From positions 3,139,501 to 3,203,500 of the forward strand of contig NZ_CP033334.1 in the NCBI RefSeq assembly GCF_013170705.1: a stretch of 64,000 nucleotides of DNA, in the 5' to 3' direction. Under the pieces are notes generated by a model. That model saw only the letters and a list, made by a program, of their open reading frames with translations. It made no database searches and was not told the origin of the DNA. Positions 48,372 through 57,396 of the stretch are shown one piece after another; the stretch's first letter is position 1, and the number at the start of each line of letters is the position of its first letter. This DNA is from Mesorhizobium loti (GTDB lineage Bacteria; Pseudomonadota; Alphaproteobacteria; Rhizobiales; Rhizobiaceae). A program made the position numbers and the translations under genes.

Positions 48372-51118
48372 GTCGATGACAAATCCTCCCTTTTGCGAGA
48401 CTCGGCCGGGGAGTAGGTCTGCACAACGGCCCTCTCGATGAGGGGACGGTTGGTGGCAAGATGCGGCTCCACGACAAGGTCGATATGGTTGCCGTTGATC
48501 GGAACCACGTCCAGCCGGGCCAAGGCGCTATCCCAGCCCAAGGCCTGAGGCATTCCCTCCCGGCGGCATCGAAACAAGGTGCCGCCGATCGGCAGGGCCG
48601 GTTTCGGTGCGTCCAGCCACTGGAAGAAAGACCGTGCTCGCAGCACCTCCTGCAGTTCCAGTTTGGTTCTGAAGCTCGTCGGGTTGAATTCTCCCTTGGC
48701 AGAGCGGTCGAGGAACCTGGCGAGATATCCCTCGCAGCCCATTGCAACGGTGATCTTCGCAAGGGCCCGGCAAGCCATCCGGTGGGCGGATATGCGATTT
48801 GTCCGAATGCGATGGAATGTGCGGGTCAGCGTCGCCCAGGGGTCGCTCGGTTCGTTCAGAAGGCTCGTGTCGAGGATGCCCAGAAACCTGACCGGTCGAC
48901 CGGCGGCCAGCAGCCGTGCGGCAACCTCGAACGCAACCGCGCCGCCAAGCGAATGGCCGAGAAGTCGCACGGGCCCGGCAGGCTGGGCGCGCCCTATCTG
49001 TTCGAGCGCGGCGGCAGCCATGGCGGAAAGTGAGTTATGCCCGTCCAATATCGCGGCGAGGCCAGGGTACCTGATGGGGTTGACCCTGGCGACCTTGCCC
49101 ATGGCGGCCGCGAAGGCGGCCAGGCTCGGACCATAGCCGACGGATCCCGGAAACAGGAAAAGAACCGGGGGGTGTTGCTTCTTCTCGCGCCGGTCGCCTG
49201 CCTGTGCGGATGCGACCGCCTCAACCATCTCGTTGAAGCTCATTCCGACGGTGAAGGCCTCAAGGCCCAGTTCCTGGCCGATGGCGCTCTCGATCGCCAT
49301 GACGCAATGCAGCAGCTGCAGCGAATCTCCTCCCGCATCGTCCCAGTTTCCCGCCGCAACGCTCGTGTTGAGAACCTGCATCCAGGCGTGCTGTACGATT
49401 TGCCGGGTGTTCGGTTCGCCTCCGGCGGGCGGCGGTCTGGCAGCCGGCGGTTGGGCGGCTGGCGCCGTCCTTCTGTCCGAACGATCCATTTGGGTGAGGC
49501 TCGCCAGGTCGACCTTGCCGCCCAGCAGGCGCGGGATGGCGGCGATGGTGTGCAACCGCGAGGGGCGCAGTGGCGCCGGCAGCGTCGTTCTGACGAGCTG
49601 GCGAAGCTCCTCCGCGAAAGCAGCCCCGGCCAGGTGCCTGGGAACCGCGAACGCGACGAGTTCTTTCTCCGGCGTCACGATTGCCACCGCATCCGCGACC
49701 GAAGGCGCGCCCCGCAGGACCCGCTCGAGCTCGGCGGGTTCGACGCGCCGGCCATTGATCTTGATCTGGCGCCCCTTGCGGCCGACGACCCACAACAACC
49801 CGTCATCGTCCAGCCGAACCAGGTCGCCCGTCGCAAAAATCCGAACACGGGGATCGTCCGGGTCCGGTCGCACGGGAACGACGACACCGTTCTCCCAGTA
49901 ACCAAGCAGAACATAGGGGCTCCTGATCAGGAGCTCCCCGCTCTCTCCTGTCCCGACGCTGCGCTCCGCTTCGTCGACAATGGCGAATGCCATCCCGGGA
50001 AGCAGCCTGCCAACAGGGACCGACGTGTCCTGCTCCGGCCAGTCCGCCGGCAAGAACCATTGCGAACCGGTGGTCTCGGTCGACGAGTAGCCGATCTGGA
50101 TCAGGCACTGGTCCGAAACGGCCTTGCGCAGCAACGCGATATCGGTCCACGACACCTTCTCCCCGCCGATCCGGGCCACTCTGAGTGAGTGGAAAGCGTC
50201 GGCGGGGGCCTCGGTCAAGAGCGCCCGAAGCAGCGCCGGCACAAGATAGGCGACCGTTACGCCTTCGGCTTGCACGCGGGCGCGCACCGCGCGCAGGCCG
50301 ACCGCCTCCACCTCGACAAGATGCAACGCGGCGCCCGTCAGCAGCGCGGCAAGAATCTCCCGGCAACCGGCAATCGTGGCTGGCCCGGTCAGCGGCAGGA
50401 AGACGTCATCCGCGTTTATATGGCACGCGTCGACATATTGCAGGACCCGCCAGAGCAGGCTGCGTTGGCTGTTGACGATCCCCTTGGGACGTCCGGTGCT
50501 ACCCGAGGTGTAAAGCACCATTGCGGGCGCATCGACGGAAACGGGCGGCGGTTGTTGTGATGCCCGTTGAGCGTCCGGCGCGACGCCGGCGGCAATGTCG
50601 ACCCACAACACGTGCCGCGCCAGATCGATGGGACGGCCATTTCCGGCGCCTATGATGGCGCCGAGCCGCGCGGCATTCACGATCTCGATGATCCGGGAGC
50701 CCGGGTCCCTGATGTTGAGCGGGACCGAAGGCCGTCCGGCCGCCATGCTCGCCAGCATTGCCACCGGGTACCAGACCGAGTTGGCCTGAAGGATTCCGAC
50801 CGCCTGTCCCTCGGGGACGACGGCGGCGAGACGGCGTGACAGTGTCTCGACAGCCCGCAAAAGCTCGGAGTAAGTCAGGCGGTCGGCGCCGTCGCTGATC
50901 GCGAGCTTGTCCGGATATTGCCTTGCGACGTCTGCAAGGTGATCGAAGATGGGAATGTCCGCGAAATCGGCGCCCATCCGCTGATAGGGGCGCCAGACTG
51001 GCCCACCCTCGTCGAGAGCATATTCGGGCACGGTTGACCATCCGCGGAGTGTCGTTGTTCGACACTCCGCCTGTAGATCCTGATCCACCGCTTCCGATTG
51101 CAAGTACGCTGGAGACAT
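48368..51118 (-). CDS. NRPS-like protein: adenylation - carrier - thioesterase
   Basis: The 916-residue protein has three parts in order. An AMP-forming adenylation domain (about 45-545) shows LYTSGSTGRPKG at 202-213, IGYSSTETTG near 342, ATGDLVR near 430 and the catalytic Lys535 in LGGKVDL. A carrier domain (about 565-640) has the phosphopantetheine Ser599 in AGGDSLQLL. A thioesterase (about 650-905) has the nucleophile in GHSLGG at 721-726 and a late NGNHIDL His. There is no condensation domain. Such A-T-TE proteins activate one substrate, tether it and release it by hydrolysis, condensation or cyclisation. It is the first gene of the five-gene operon. Confidence 0.92.
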   Translation of the reverse strand: MSPAYLQSEAVDQDLQAECRTTTLRGWSTVPEYALDEGGPVWRPYQRMGADFADIPIFDHLADVARQYPDKLAISDGADRLTYSELLRAVETLSRRLAAVVPEGQAVGILQANSVWYPVAMLASMAAGRPSVPLNIRDPGSRIIEIVNAARLGAIIGAGNGRPIDLARHVLWVDIAAGVAPDAQRASQQPPPVSVDAPAMVLYTSGSTGRPKGIVNSQRSLLWRVLQYVDACHINADDVFLPLTGPATIAGCREILAALLTGAALHLVEVEAVGLRAVRARVQAEGVTVAYLVPALLRALLTEAPADAFHSLRVARIGGEKVSWTDIALLRKAVSDQCLIQIGYSSTETTGSQWFLPADWPEQDTSVPVGRLLPGMAFAIVDEAERSVGTGESGELLIRSPYVLLGYWENGVVVPVRPDPDDPRVRIFATGDLVRLDDDGLLWVVGRKGRQIKINGRRVEPAELERVLRGAPSVADAVAIVTPEKELVAFAVPRHLAGAAFAEELRQLVRTTLPAPLRPSRLHTIAAIPRLLGGKVDLASLTQMDRSDRRTAPAAQPPAARPPPAGGEPNTRQIVQHAWMQVLNTSVAAGNWDDAGGDSLQLLHCVMAIESAIGQELGLEAFTVGMSFNEMVEAVASAQAGDRREKKQHPPVLFLFPGSVGYGPSLAAFAAAMGKVARVNPIRYPGLAAILDGHNSLSAMAAAALEQIGRAQPAGPVRLLGHSLGGAVAFEVAARLLAAGRPVRFLGILDTSLLNEPSDPWATLTRTFHRIRTNRISAHRMACRALAKITVAMGCEGYLARFLDRSAKGEFNPTSFRTKLELQEVLRARSFFQWLDAPKPALPIGGTLFRCRREGMPQALGWDSALARLDVVPINGNHIDLVVEPHLATNRPLIERAVVQTYSPAESRKREDLSST

Positions 51119-51468
51119 TCAGAGCCCCACCAAGCTGAATGTCGACCATCGCTCGCCACCGGAATCTTTTCATCAATCATTCGGATGATGTCTCGATCTT
51201 GACCGGGCAGCTTTTTCCCGATCCATCCTCGCCGGAACTACTCTAATTCCCCTCCGGAAAACGGCCGGGTCCGCCTCAATTTCCCCGGCCGCGAGACGCT
51301 TGCCCAGGGCCAATGCCGCGTGTCTCCGGCGGTGGGAACCTCTGAGCCTTCCCAAGAGTCCACGGGGCTGAAGGGTCATTCAAATGAATGTTGGTGGGGG
51401 GTGTAATCCGGCTAAGCTTTGGGTCGCAGGTGGGTGTGTGCCTGCTTGGAGACGTTGGGCATTTCGGC
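51119..51468. other. divergent intergenic region upstream of the biosynthetic operon
   Basis: About 350 bases between the NRPS-like gene and the P-loop gene on the opposite strand. It holds no recognisable gene. Both flanking genes would be controlled from here; a short CATTC/GAATG hairpin near 51379 is the only symmetrical element noted. No regulator gene is adjacent. Confidence 0.4.
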
Positions 51469-52200
51469 ATGATTATCGAGTTGTTTGGGCCGCCTGGTGC
51501 AGGCAAGACCACACTTCTTCGCGGCCTCTGCCAAGGGATGGCGAAGCAAGGCATCAACGTCAAGACAGTGAACGGCTATCGCCTGATCGAATACGGCTCG
51601 GCCCAGGATGACGGCCCGGAGGTACGTCATGGCATTGGCCGTATTGGCAAAAAGATCGCCACCTCCGCCCCTGTCTTGCTATCGACCTTGCCAAAGGACG
51701 GGGTAGCGGCGCGGCTTCTGGCATCAATCCCCCTGCGGAGCCGCACATGGTCGTGGCGCATGAAGGTCGACATCGCCCAGCTATGCGAGTCCTGGCGCAA
51801 GGCGCAGGAATCGGAAGGTTACTTCATTTTCGAGGAAGGCCTGATCCAGGCTTTATGCGCGCTGGTTCTGCTGGCGCGCAGTCCAAGCATCGACGCGGTT
51901 CGTGACACGCTGGCGTTCCTGCCGCGGCCGGATGTCCTTATCCAAATCGATGCGCCGCAGGAAACCTTGCGCCGCCGTCTTATGGACCGCCATGCCGCGC
52001 AACCGCTCATCGAGGTCCTCCTGTTCGAACTCGGCGTGGAGAGGGGCCTGAAGCAAGCCAGTATATCGCGGGAGGTCGGCGAATGCCTGCGCCAGGGCGG
52101 ATGGCCCCTGATTAAAGTCAACGGCGCCGACTCTCACGATTTCGACAAGATCATCAAGCGAATCCTGGGAGAGCATGTCAATGAGACCGCCGTGGCGTAA
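51469..52200 (+). CDS. P-loop kinase-like protein
   Basis: The 243-residue product begins with a P-loop at residues 7-15 (FGPPGAGKTTL), followed by an acidic beta strand (FIFEEGLIQALCAL near 120) and a lid-like segment (PRPDVLIQIDAPQETLRRRLMDR near 165), the plan of adenylate/thymidylate kinase-type phosphotransferases. It probably phosphorylates a small molecule or nucleotide. The ATG at 51469 is chosen because the P-loop then starts right after the first strand; the frame extends upstream to 51388 without a good ribosome site. It is divergent from the NRPS-like operon, so a pathway role is plausible but not shown. Confidence 0.75.
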   Translation: MIIELFGPPGAGKTTLLRGLCQGMAKQGINVKTVNGYRLIEYGSAQDDGPEVRHGIGRIGKKIATSAPVLLSTLPKDGVAARLLASIPLRSRTWSWRMKVDIAQLCESWRKAQESEGYFIFEEGLIQALCALVLLARSPSIDAVRDTLAFLPRPDVLIQIDAPQETLRRRLMDRHAAQPLIEVLLFELGVERGLKQASISREVGECLRQGGWPLIKVNGADSHDFDKIIKRILGEHVNETAVA

Positions 52201-52512
52201 GCGGGGCGACAGGAAATCACTGCATAGCCGGACGGACTCCCGACGTCGGCCCGAGCGCGCTCGCCCTCAAACAACAAAAACGTTTGCGCGCAATGTCGCG
52301 CGATGGCGGCAAGGCCGTCCCGATCTCTCGTCCGCTGGTGAGCTTCGCATCGGCCGTGGTGCCGAGAACCTCGGGGCGGTCGGATGACCTTGCTTAAAAC
52401 CTCGTTCTTGGGCTGAATGCCTGGACATTCGCCACGTTGCCGAAACAAGTGGAACAGGGTCCGCCTCCGCGCTTCGGCCTGCCGGGCGCGACAAGCATCG
52501 AAGGAGAGCACT
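52201..52512. other. intergenic stretch without a convincing gene
   Basis: About 310 bases. An Arg-rich open frame overlapping the end of the kinase-like gene and ending at 52387 has biased composition and no family resemblance, so it is treated as noise. No hairpin terminator was recognised. Confidence 0.35.
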
Positions 52513-52929
52513 GTGATCAACGAAGCCAGTCCAAGGCCTCTCGCGGAAATCGCCAGCTATCACGCCCACATCTACTATGACGGAGAGACCGAGCGGCAAC
52601 ATGCCGAATGGCTGCGTCTTCGCATCGGCGAGCGGTTCCGGGTGCGCCTGGGCAATTGGCACGACGGGAAAGTCGGCCCGCATGACCAGGCCATGTACCA
52701 GGTCTCCTTCGCCAACGAGATTTTCGGCACGCTCGTGCCTTGGCTGATGCTGAATCATGGCGGCTTGAGCATCCTCATCCACCCGAATACGGAGAACCCC
52801 AAGCGCGACCATCTGGTCGATCCGGTCTGGATCGGCCGGCCGCTGGGGGTGCATGGCGACGTGCTTCCGGAAGACCACGAGGCGGAAGAGCCGCTGGAGC
52901 CGAACACCGAGCCATCGCTGCCGGCGTAG
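52513..52929 (+). CDS. DOPA 4,5-dioxygenase-family protein
   Basis: The 138-residue protein has the short vicinal-oxygen-chelate-type pattern of the DOPA-4,5-dioxygenase family: [10 protein letters not shown] at the start, [16 protein letters not shown] in the middle and [16 protein letters not shown] near 80-95, supplying His residues for metal binding. Relatives open the ring of catechols such as DOPA; the family is also annotated as an aromatic ring-cleaving dioxygenase in bacteria. GTG at 52513 has AAGGAG eight bases upstream. A broken relic of a close paralogue lies at 38360-38440. Placement beside the biosynthetic operon is suggestive only. Confidence 0.88.
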   Translation: MINEASPRPLAEIASYHAHIYYDGETERQHAEWLRLRIGERFRVRLGNWHDGKVGPHDQAMYQVSFANEIFGTLVPWLMLNHGGLSILIHPNTENPKRDHLVDPVWIGRPLGVHGDVLPEDHEAEEPLEPNTEPSLPA

Positions 52930-53177
52930 GCCGGCGTCGGTTCCGTTGGGTGCGCCTCTATCCCCGCCGCGCCATGGGGGGGCATCATTTGTCCGCCAGG
53001 AACCAAACGTCCACCGGCCACGAAGCGAGCGAGGCCGGTTGGCTTGATCTTCATTTCGATGATCCCGACTTCTGCTACCGCGAGTTCTTCGTCATGGCGG
53101 TCTGCCGGATCTGGCGCTCAGCATGAAGCTGCTCGAGTCGCCGGTGCACCCGCTTCATCTCGGCGGGTAGGCCAACC

Positions 53178-55010
53178 TCAGCCGGCGCGCTTCCAACAGG
53201 CGATGTAGTGGCCTGCTTCAACCTCCCGGGCAACAGGTTCGGCCTCAAGGCAGCCGGCATCGGCCAGCGGGCAGCGGCCGGCGAAGGCGCAGCCGCCGGG
53301 GCCGGCTTCGATGGCGGCCTGCGCTTCGGCCATGGTCGTCGCTAGCCCATCGTTCGAGGACGCCGCCAGCAGCACTTGCGTGTAGGGATGGTTGGGGCCG
53401 GCGAAGATCTGGTCGGAGGAACCGGTCTCGACCAGGCGGCCGCGATAGAGCACGCCGATGCGGTCGGCCATGTAGCGCACGACCCTGAGATCATGGCTGA
53501 TGAAGAGGTAGGCGGTGTCCTTGCTCTTCTGCAGGTCGTTGAGCAGGTTGAGCACGGTCGCCTGCACCGAGACATCGAGGGCCGAGGTCGGCTCGTCCAG
53601 CACCACCAGCCTCGGCAGGCCGGCGAAGGCGCGCGCGATGGCCGTGCGCTGGCGCTGGCCGCCCGACAGCGTGCCGGGCTTTTGTTCCGCCGTGGAGGGG
53701 GCGAGGCGCACCGAGGTCAGGAGGTCGCCGACGCGCCGCGGCACCGCGCGGCGGGGCAGGCCGGCCAGCCGCCGCAACGGGCGGCCGAGGATGCGGCCAA
53801 TGCGCTGGCGCGGGTTGAGCGTGCGGTCGGGCGACTGGAATACCATCTGCACATCGCGCCGCTCGCCTGGCTGGCGCCGTTCGACCAGTGGCGCCACGGT
53901 CTTGCCGAACAGTTCGACCGTGCCCGCCGTCGGCGGCTGCAGCCCGGTGACGATGCGGGCCAGCGTCGACTTGCCGGAGCCGGATTCGCCGATCAGCCCG
54001 AAAGTCTCGCCACTGGCGATGTCGAGATCGATGCCGTGCAGCACCGGCTGGCCGCCGAAGGATTGTCTTATGCCCCGGCAAGACACGGCGATTTCGCGCT
54101 GCGGCGCGGGCAGGGCGCTTTCCGCCTGCTCGCCGGGCGGCACGTTCGAACTCAGGTCCACGGCGCTGGCATCCTCGGCCAGCCTGCCGTCGCGCTTGGT
54201 GCGGTTGAGCGTCGGAATGGCGGCGACCAGCGCCCTTGTGTAGGCATGGCGCGGGTTGTCGAAAACTTCCCCGGCGGCGCCGGTTTCGACGATCGAGCCC
54301 GCCTGCATCACCGAGACCCGGTCGCAGGAACGCCGGATCAGGTTGATGTCGTGGCTGATCAGAAGGATGCTGGTCCGGTGCTCGCGGCGCAGATCGTCGA
54401 GAATGGCGATGATCTCGGACTGGACGCTGGCGTCGAGCGCCGTGGTCGGCTCGTCCATCACCAGCAGCGCCGGGTCGAGCGCGATGGCAATGGCGATGTT
54501 GGCGCGCTGCTGCATGCCGCCCGACAGTTCGTGCGGATAGAGCCGCAGCACGCGTTCGGGATTGGCGACGCGGACGCGGCCGAGAAGTTGCGCGGCGCGG
54601 CCAAGCGCATCGTCACGGTGTATCGGGCGATGGCGCAGGATCGTCTCGGTGATCTGCCCGCCAATGGTCATGCTCGGGTTCAGCGCCGAGCCCGGATGCT
54701 GGTAGACGGCGGCGATGCGGTCGCCGCGCAGCCGGCGCAACTCTTTGGTCGAGAGGTCGCGGATTTCGCGATTTTCGAAGGCCAGTTGCGCGGCCTCGAC
54801 CCGGGCGTGCCTGGGCAGGTAGCGCAGCACGGCCAGCGCCACCGAGCTCTTGCCGGAACCGGATTCGCCGACCAGCCCGAGCGCTTCGCCCTGGGCGATG
54901 GAGAGCGAGACGTCATCGACCGCGCGGTGGATGCGCCTGGCTCCGGCATAGGAAACGGAGAGGTGCTCGACATCAAGAACCGAAGACATGGTTGGCAAAA
55001 CCGAAGGCAT
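53178..55010 (-). CDS. dipeptide/nickel-type ABC transporter dual ATP-binding protein
   Basis: The roughly 610-residue protein fuses two ATPases of the OppD/OppF type. The first half has Walker A GESGSGKSSVA, signature LSGGMQQRANIA and VMDEPTTALDA; the second has Walker A GESGSGKSTLA, LSGGQRQRTAIA and VLDEPTSALD. A C-terminal Cys-rich oligopeptide-transporter tail (GCAFAGRCPLADAGC) follows. It drives uptake with the permeases at 59067 and 60023 and the binding protein at 57397. The start is uncertain: ATGs at 55010 and 54989 are both in frame and neither has a strong ribosome site. It is divergent from the monooxygenase gene; regulation probably occurs in between. Confidence 0.92.
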   Translation of the reverse strand: MPSVLPTMSSVLDVEHLSVSYAGARRIHRAVDDVSLSIAQGEALGLVGESGSGKSSVALAVLRYLPRHARVEAAQLAFENREIRDLSTKELRRLRGDRIAAVYQHPGSALNPSMTIGGQITETILRHRPIHRDDALGRAAQLLGRVRVANPERVLRLYPHELSGGMQQRANIAIAIALDPALLVMDEPTTALDASVQSEIIAILDDLRREHRTSILLISHDINLIRRSCDRVSVMQAGSIVETGAAGEVFDNPRHAYTRALVAAIPTLNRTKRDGRLAEDASAVDLSSNVPPGEQAESALPAPQREIAVSCRGIRQSFGGQPVLHGIDLDIASGETFGLIGESGSGKSTLARIVTGLQPPTAGTVELFGKTVAPLVERRQPGERRDVQMVFQSPDRTLNPRQRIGRILGRPLRRLAGLPRRAVPRRVGDLLTSVRLAPSTAEQKPGTLSGGQRQRTAIARAFAGLPRLVVLDEPTSALDVSVQATVLNLLNDLQKSKDTAYLFISHDLRVVRYMADRIGVLYRGRLVETGSSDQIFAGPNHPYTQVLLAASSNDGLATTMAEAQAAIEAGPGGCAFAGRCPLADAGCLEAEPVAREVEAGHYIACWKRAG

Positions 55011-55205
55011 TGGGGACCGGAAACCACTTTCTGCGCGCGCGGCGATCAGGGGCAATCGCTTCCGCTTTCATATGGAACAATCTCTATAAAATTACTCGAA
55101 TTAAGGCCGAGCGCAATCTAACTTTCGCTGACTGGAAGATTTTCGGGGCACGGCCACAGGCCGCGGCGCCGGCGGTTTTCCGCATCCGCAGGGAAGGGTA
55201 TCCAG

Positions 55206-56558
55206 ATGTCGCACATGATCCTCAGCGCGTTCTTCTTCAACCCGCAGGGCGACCATCGCATGGCGTGGCGCCACCCCCGCGCGCCGGGCCGTGAAGTGCT
55301 CGATTTCGACTATTATCGCGAGCTGGTGCAGGCGGCCGAACGGGCACGCATCGACACCATCTTCGTCGCCGATCACGTGTCGATCTGGGATTCGGTGAAG
55401 AGCGGCGTCGCGCATTACGCCAATGCCCGCCTCGAACCGCTGACGCTGCTGTCGGCGCTGGCCGGCGTGACCAAGCATATCGGCCTGATCACCACGGCGT
55501 CGAGCTCCTACAGCGAACCTTACAATGTCGCGCGCCTGTTCGCTTCGCTCGACCATATCACCAAGGGCAGGGCGTCGTGGAACGTCGTCACCTCGGCCAT
55601 GGACGAGGAGGCGCGCAATTTCGGCCGCGACGGCAACATCGAGCACGCTTTCCGCTACGAGCGGGCCGGCGAGTTCCTCGATATCGTAAAGGCGCTGTGG
55701 GACAGCTGGGAGGACGAGGCGCTCCTGATCGACAAGGAGACGGGCTATTTCGCCGACCCCGACAAGGTCCATCCGATCGACCACAAGGGCAAGCACTTCA
55801 AGGTGCGCGGGCCGCTCAACGTGTCGCGCCCGCCGCAAGGCCATCCGCTGATCGTCCAGGCCGGCTCGTCCGAGGACGGCAAGAATTTCGCCACCGCCCA
55901 GGCCGATGCGCATTTCGCCATCTACAGCACCAGGGAAGACGGCATCAAATACCGCCAGGACATCAATGAGCGGCTGGCGCGCCACGGCCGGCGGCCGGAA
56001 AGCTTCAAGATCCTGCCCGGCATCCTGCCGATCGTCGCGGCTTCCGAGGCCGAAGGCCGCGACAAGCAGGAATATCTGCAGACGCTGCTTCCCGACCAGG
56101 TCGGCATCGATCTTCTGTCGAGCTGGAGCGGCATCGACCTCTCGGCCTACCCGCCGGACGGCCCGCTGCCGCCGCTGCCGGATGAAAGCACCTTCAATGG
56201 CGGACGCACCTCGCTCAACCGCGTCAAGCAATGGTCGAAACAGAATCTCAGCCTGCGCGACATCGCCCGCAAGCTCGCCAACAGCGGCTCGGTGCCGACG
56301 GTTGCCGGCACGCCGAAGCAGATCGCCGACCAGCTTGAGGACTGGTTCGTCGCGGGTGCGGCCGACGGTTTCAACCTGATGTTCCCGCTGCTGCCCGAGG
56401 ACTGGGTGAATTTCGCCGGGCAAGTGGTGCCGGAACTGCAGCGCCGCGGCCTGGTCCCGACCGAGTATGCGCCGGGCACGTTGCGCGACCGCTTCGGGCT
56501 CGCCCGCCCGGCCAACCGCTTCGCCGAGCAACGCGCCAATGCGCGCGCCGTGTCCTGA
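55206..56558 (+). CDS. flavin-dependent monooxygenase of the NtaA/SnaA/DszA family
   Basis: The 450-residue LLM-type protein has MILSAFFFNPQGDHRMAWRHP at the start, LFASLDHITKGRASWNVVTS near 115-135 and QAGSSEDGKNFA near 220, all standard for NtaA/SnaA/SoxA/DszA monooxygenases. Such enzymes take FMNH2 from a separate reductase and oxidise organosulfur, aminopolycarboxylate or other compounds. Together with the downstream ABC genes it suggests import followed by oxidation of a sulfur or nitrogen source. No flavin reductase gene is adjacent. ATG at 55206 follows a reading-frame break after the divergent promoter region. Confidence 0.93.
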   Translation: MSHMILSAFFFNPQGDHRMAWRHPRAPGREVLDFDYYRELVQAAERARIDTIFVADHVSIWDSVKSGVAHYANARLEPLTLLSALAGVTKHIGLITTASSSYSEPYNVARLFASLDHITKGRASWNVVTSAMDEEARNFGRDGNIEHAFRYERAGEFLDIVKALWDSWEDEALLIDKETGYFADPDKVHPIDHKGKHFKVRGPLNVSRPPQGHPLIVQAGSSEDGKNFATAQADAHFAIYSTREDGIKYRQDINERLARHGRRPESFKILPGILPIVAASEAEGRDKQEYLQTLLPDQVGIDLLSSWSGIDLSAYPPDGPLPPLPDESTFNGGRTSLNRVKQWSKQNLSLRDIARKLANSGSVPTVAGTPKQIADQLEDWFVAGAADGFNLMFPLLPEDWVNFAGQVVPELQRRGLVPTEYAPGTLRDRFGLARPANRFAEQRANARAVS

Positions 56559-56569
56559 GGGAAACGGCC

Positions 56570-57343
56570 ATGACCGCATCGCCGAACCTTCAGCCCCGCG
56601 AAGCCACGGCTCCGCGTCTTGTCAACGTGCTGCACAGCCCCAAGCGCATCCGCGTCAAATTCGATGGCCGCACCATCGCCGACAGTCGCAATGTGCTGGT
56701 GCTGCGCTCCAATCATTTCCTGCCGATCTATTTCTTCCCGCCGTCCTCGGTCGATCCGTCGGTGCTGAAGCCGTCACTGCATCGCGAGCCGCACGCGGTG
56801 GGCGGCGAGACCGCCTATTGGGACATCGACAGCGGCGGCAGGCGCGCCGCCAATGCGGCGTGGTCGTTCACGGCACCGCCGGATGAAAACCTGGCGCCGC
56901 TCGCCGGCCGCATCGCCTTCACCTGGAAGGCGGTCGACCAGTGGTTCGAGGAGGAGGAAGAGGTCTTCGTCCACGCGCGCGACCCCTATGCGCGCATCGA
57001 CGTGCTGCACAGTTCCAGCCATGTCCAGGTCTGGTTCGACGGAGACATCATCGCCGACAGCCACCGTCCGGTGCTGCTGTTCGAAACCCATCTGCCGACG
57101 CGTTTCTACCTTCCCCCGGAGGATGTCCGGCTGGACCGGCTGACGGCGTCCAACTCGACGACGCGATGTCCCTACAAGGGCATCGCCTCCTATTGGTCGG
57201 GTCTCTTGAAGGACGGGTCGGTTCGCCCCGACATCGCCTGGAGCTACCGCGACCCGATCGATGAGATGCCGAAAATCAAAGGGCTGATCGCCTTCTATCC
57301 GCAAGCGGTCGACCGCATCCATCTCGACGGTCAGCCGGCCTGA
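56570..57343 (+). CDS. tandem DUF427 domain protein
   Basis: The 257-residue protein contains two related domains. The first includes RVKFDGRTIADSRNVLVL (about 30) and ETAYWDID (near 80); the second, VQVWFDGDIIADSHRPVLL (about 150) and CPYKGIASYWS (about 200), repeats the VxFDGxxIADS...Y pattern of DUF427. The family is widespread and its function is unknown. Sitting between the monooxygenase and the binding protein it belongs to the uptake-oxidation operon. ATG at 56570 has AGGGAAA upstream. Confidence 0.88.
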   Translation: MTASPNLQPREATAPRLVNVLHSPKRIRVKFDGRTIADSRNVLVLRSNHFLPIYFFPPSSVDPSVLKPSLHREPHAVGGETAYWDIDSGGRRAANAAWSFTAPPDENLAPLAGRIAFTWKAVDQWFEEEEEVFVHARDPYARIDVLHSSSHVQVWFDGDIIADSHRPVLLFETHLPTRFYLPPEDVRLDRLTASNSTTRCPYKGIASYWSGLLKDGSVRPDIAWSYRDPIDEMPKIKGLIAFYPQAVDRIHLDGQPA

Positions 57344-57396
57344 CGGCGGCTTTCCCACCCATCCATGCTCATCATCCAGTTCAAGAAAGAGAAAAA

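Noticed and set aside
52175-52387. Arg-rich short frame overlapping the end of the kinase-like gene
   Set aside because: Biased composition, no family, no ribosome site; overlap with a better gene.
52930-53177. Possible protein tails on both strands between the dioxygenase and ATPase genes
   Set aside because: Short stretches on each strand look slightly protein-like, but neither has a start or a known family, and only one at most could be real.
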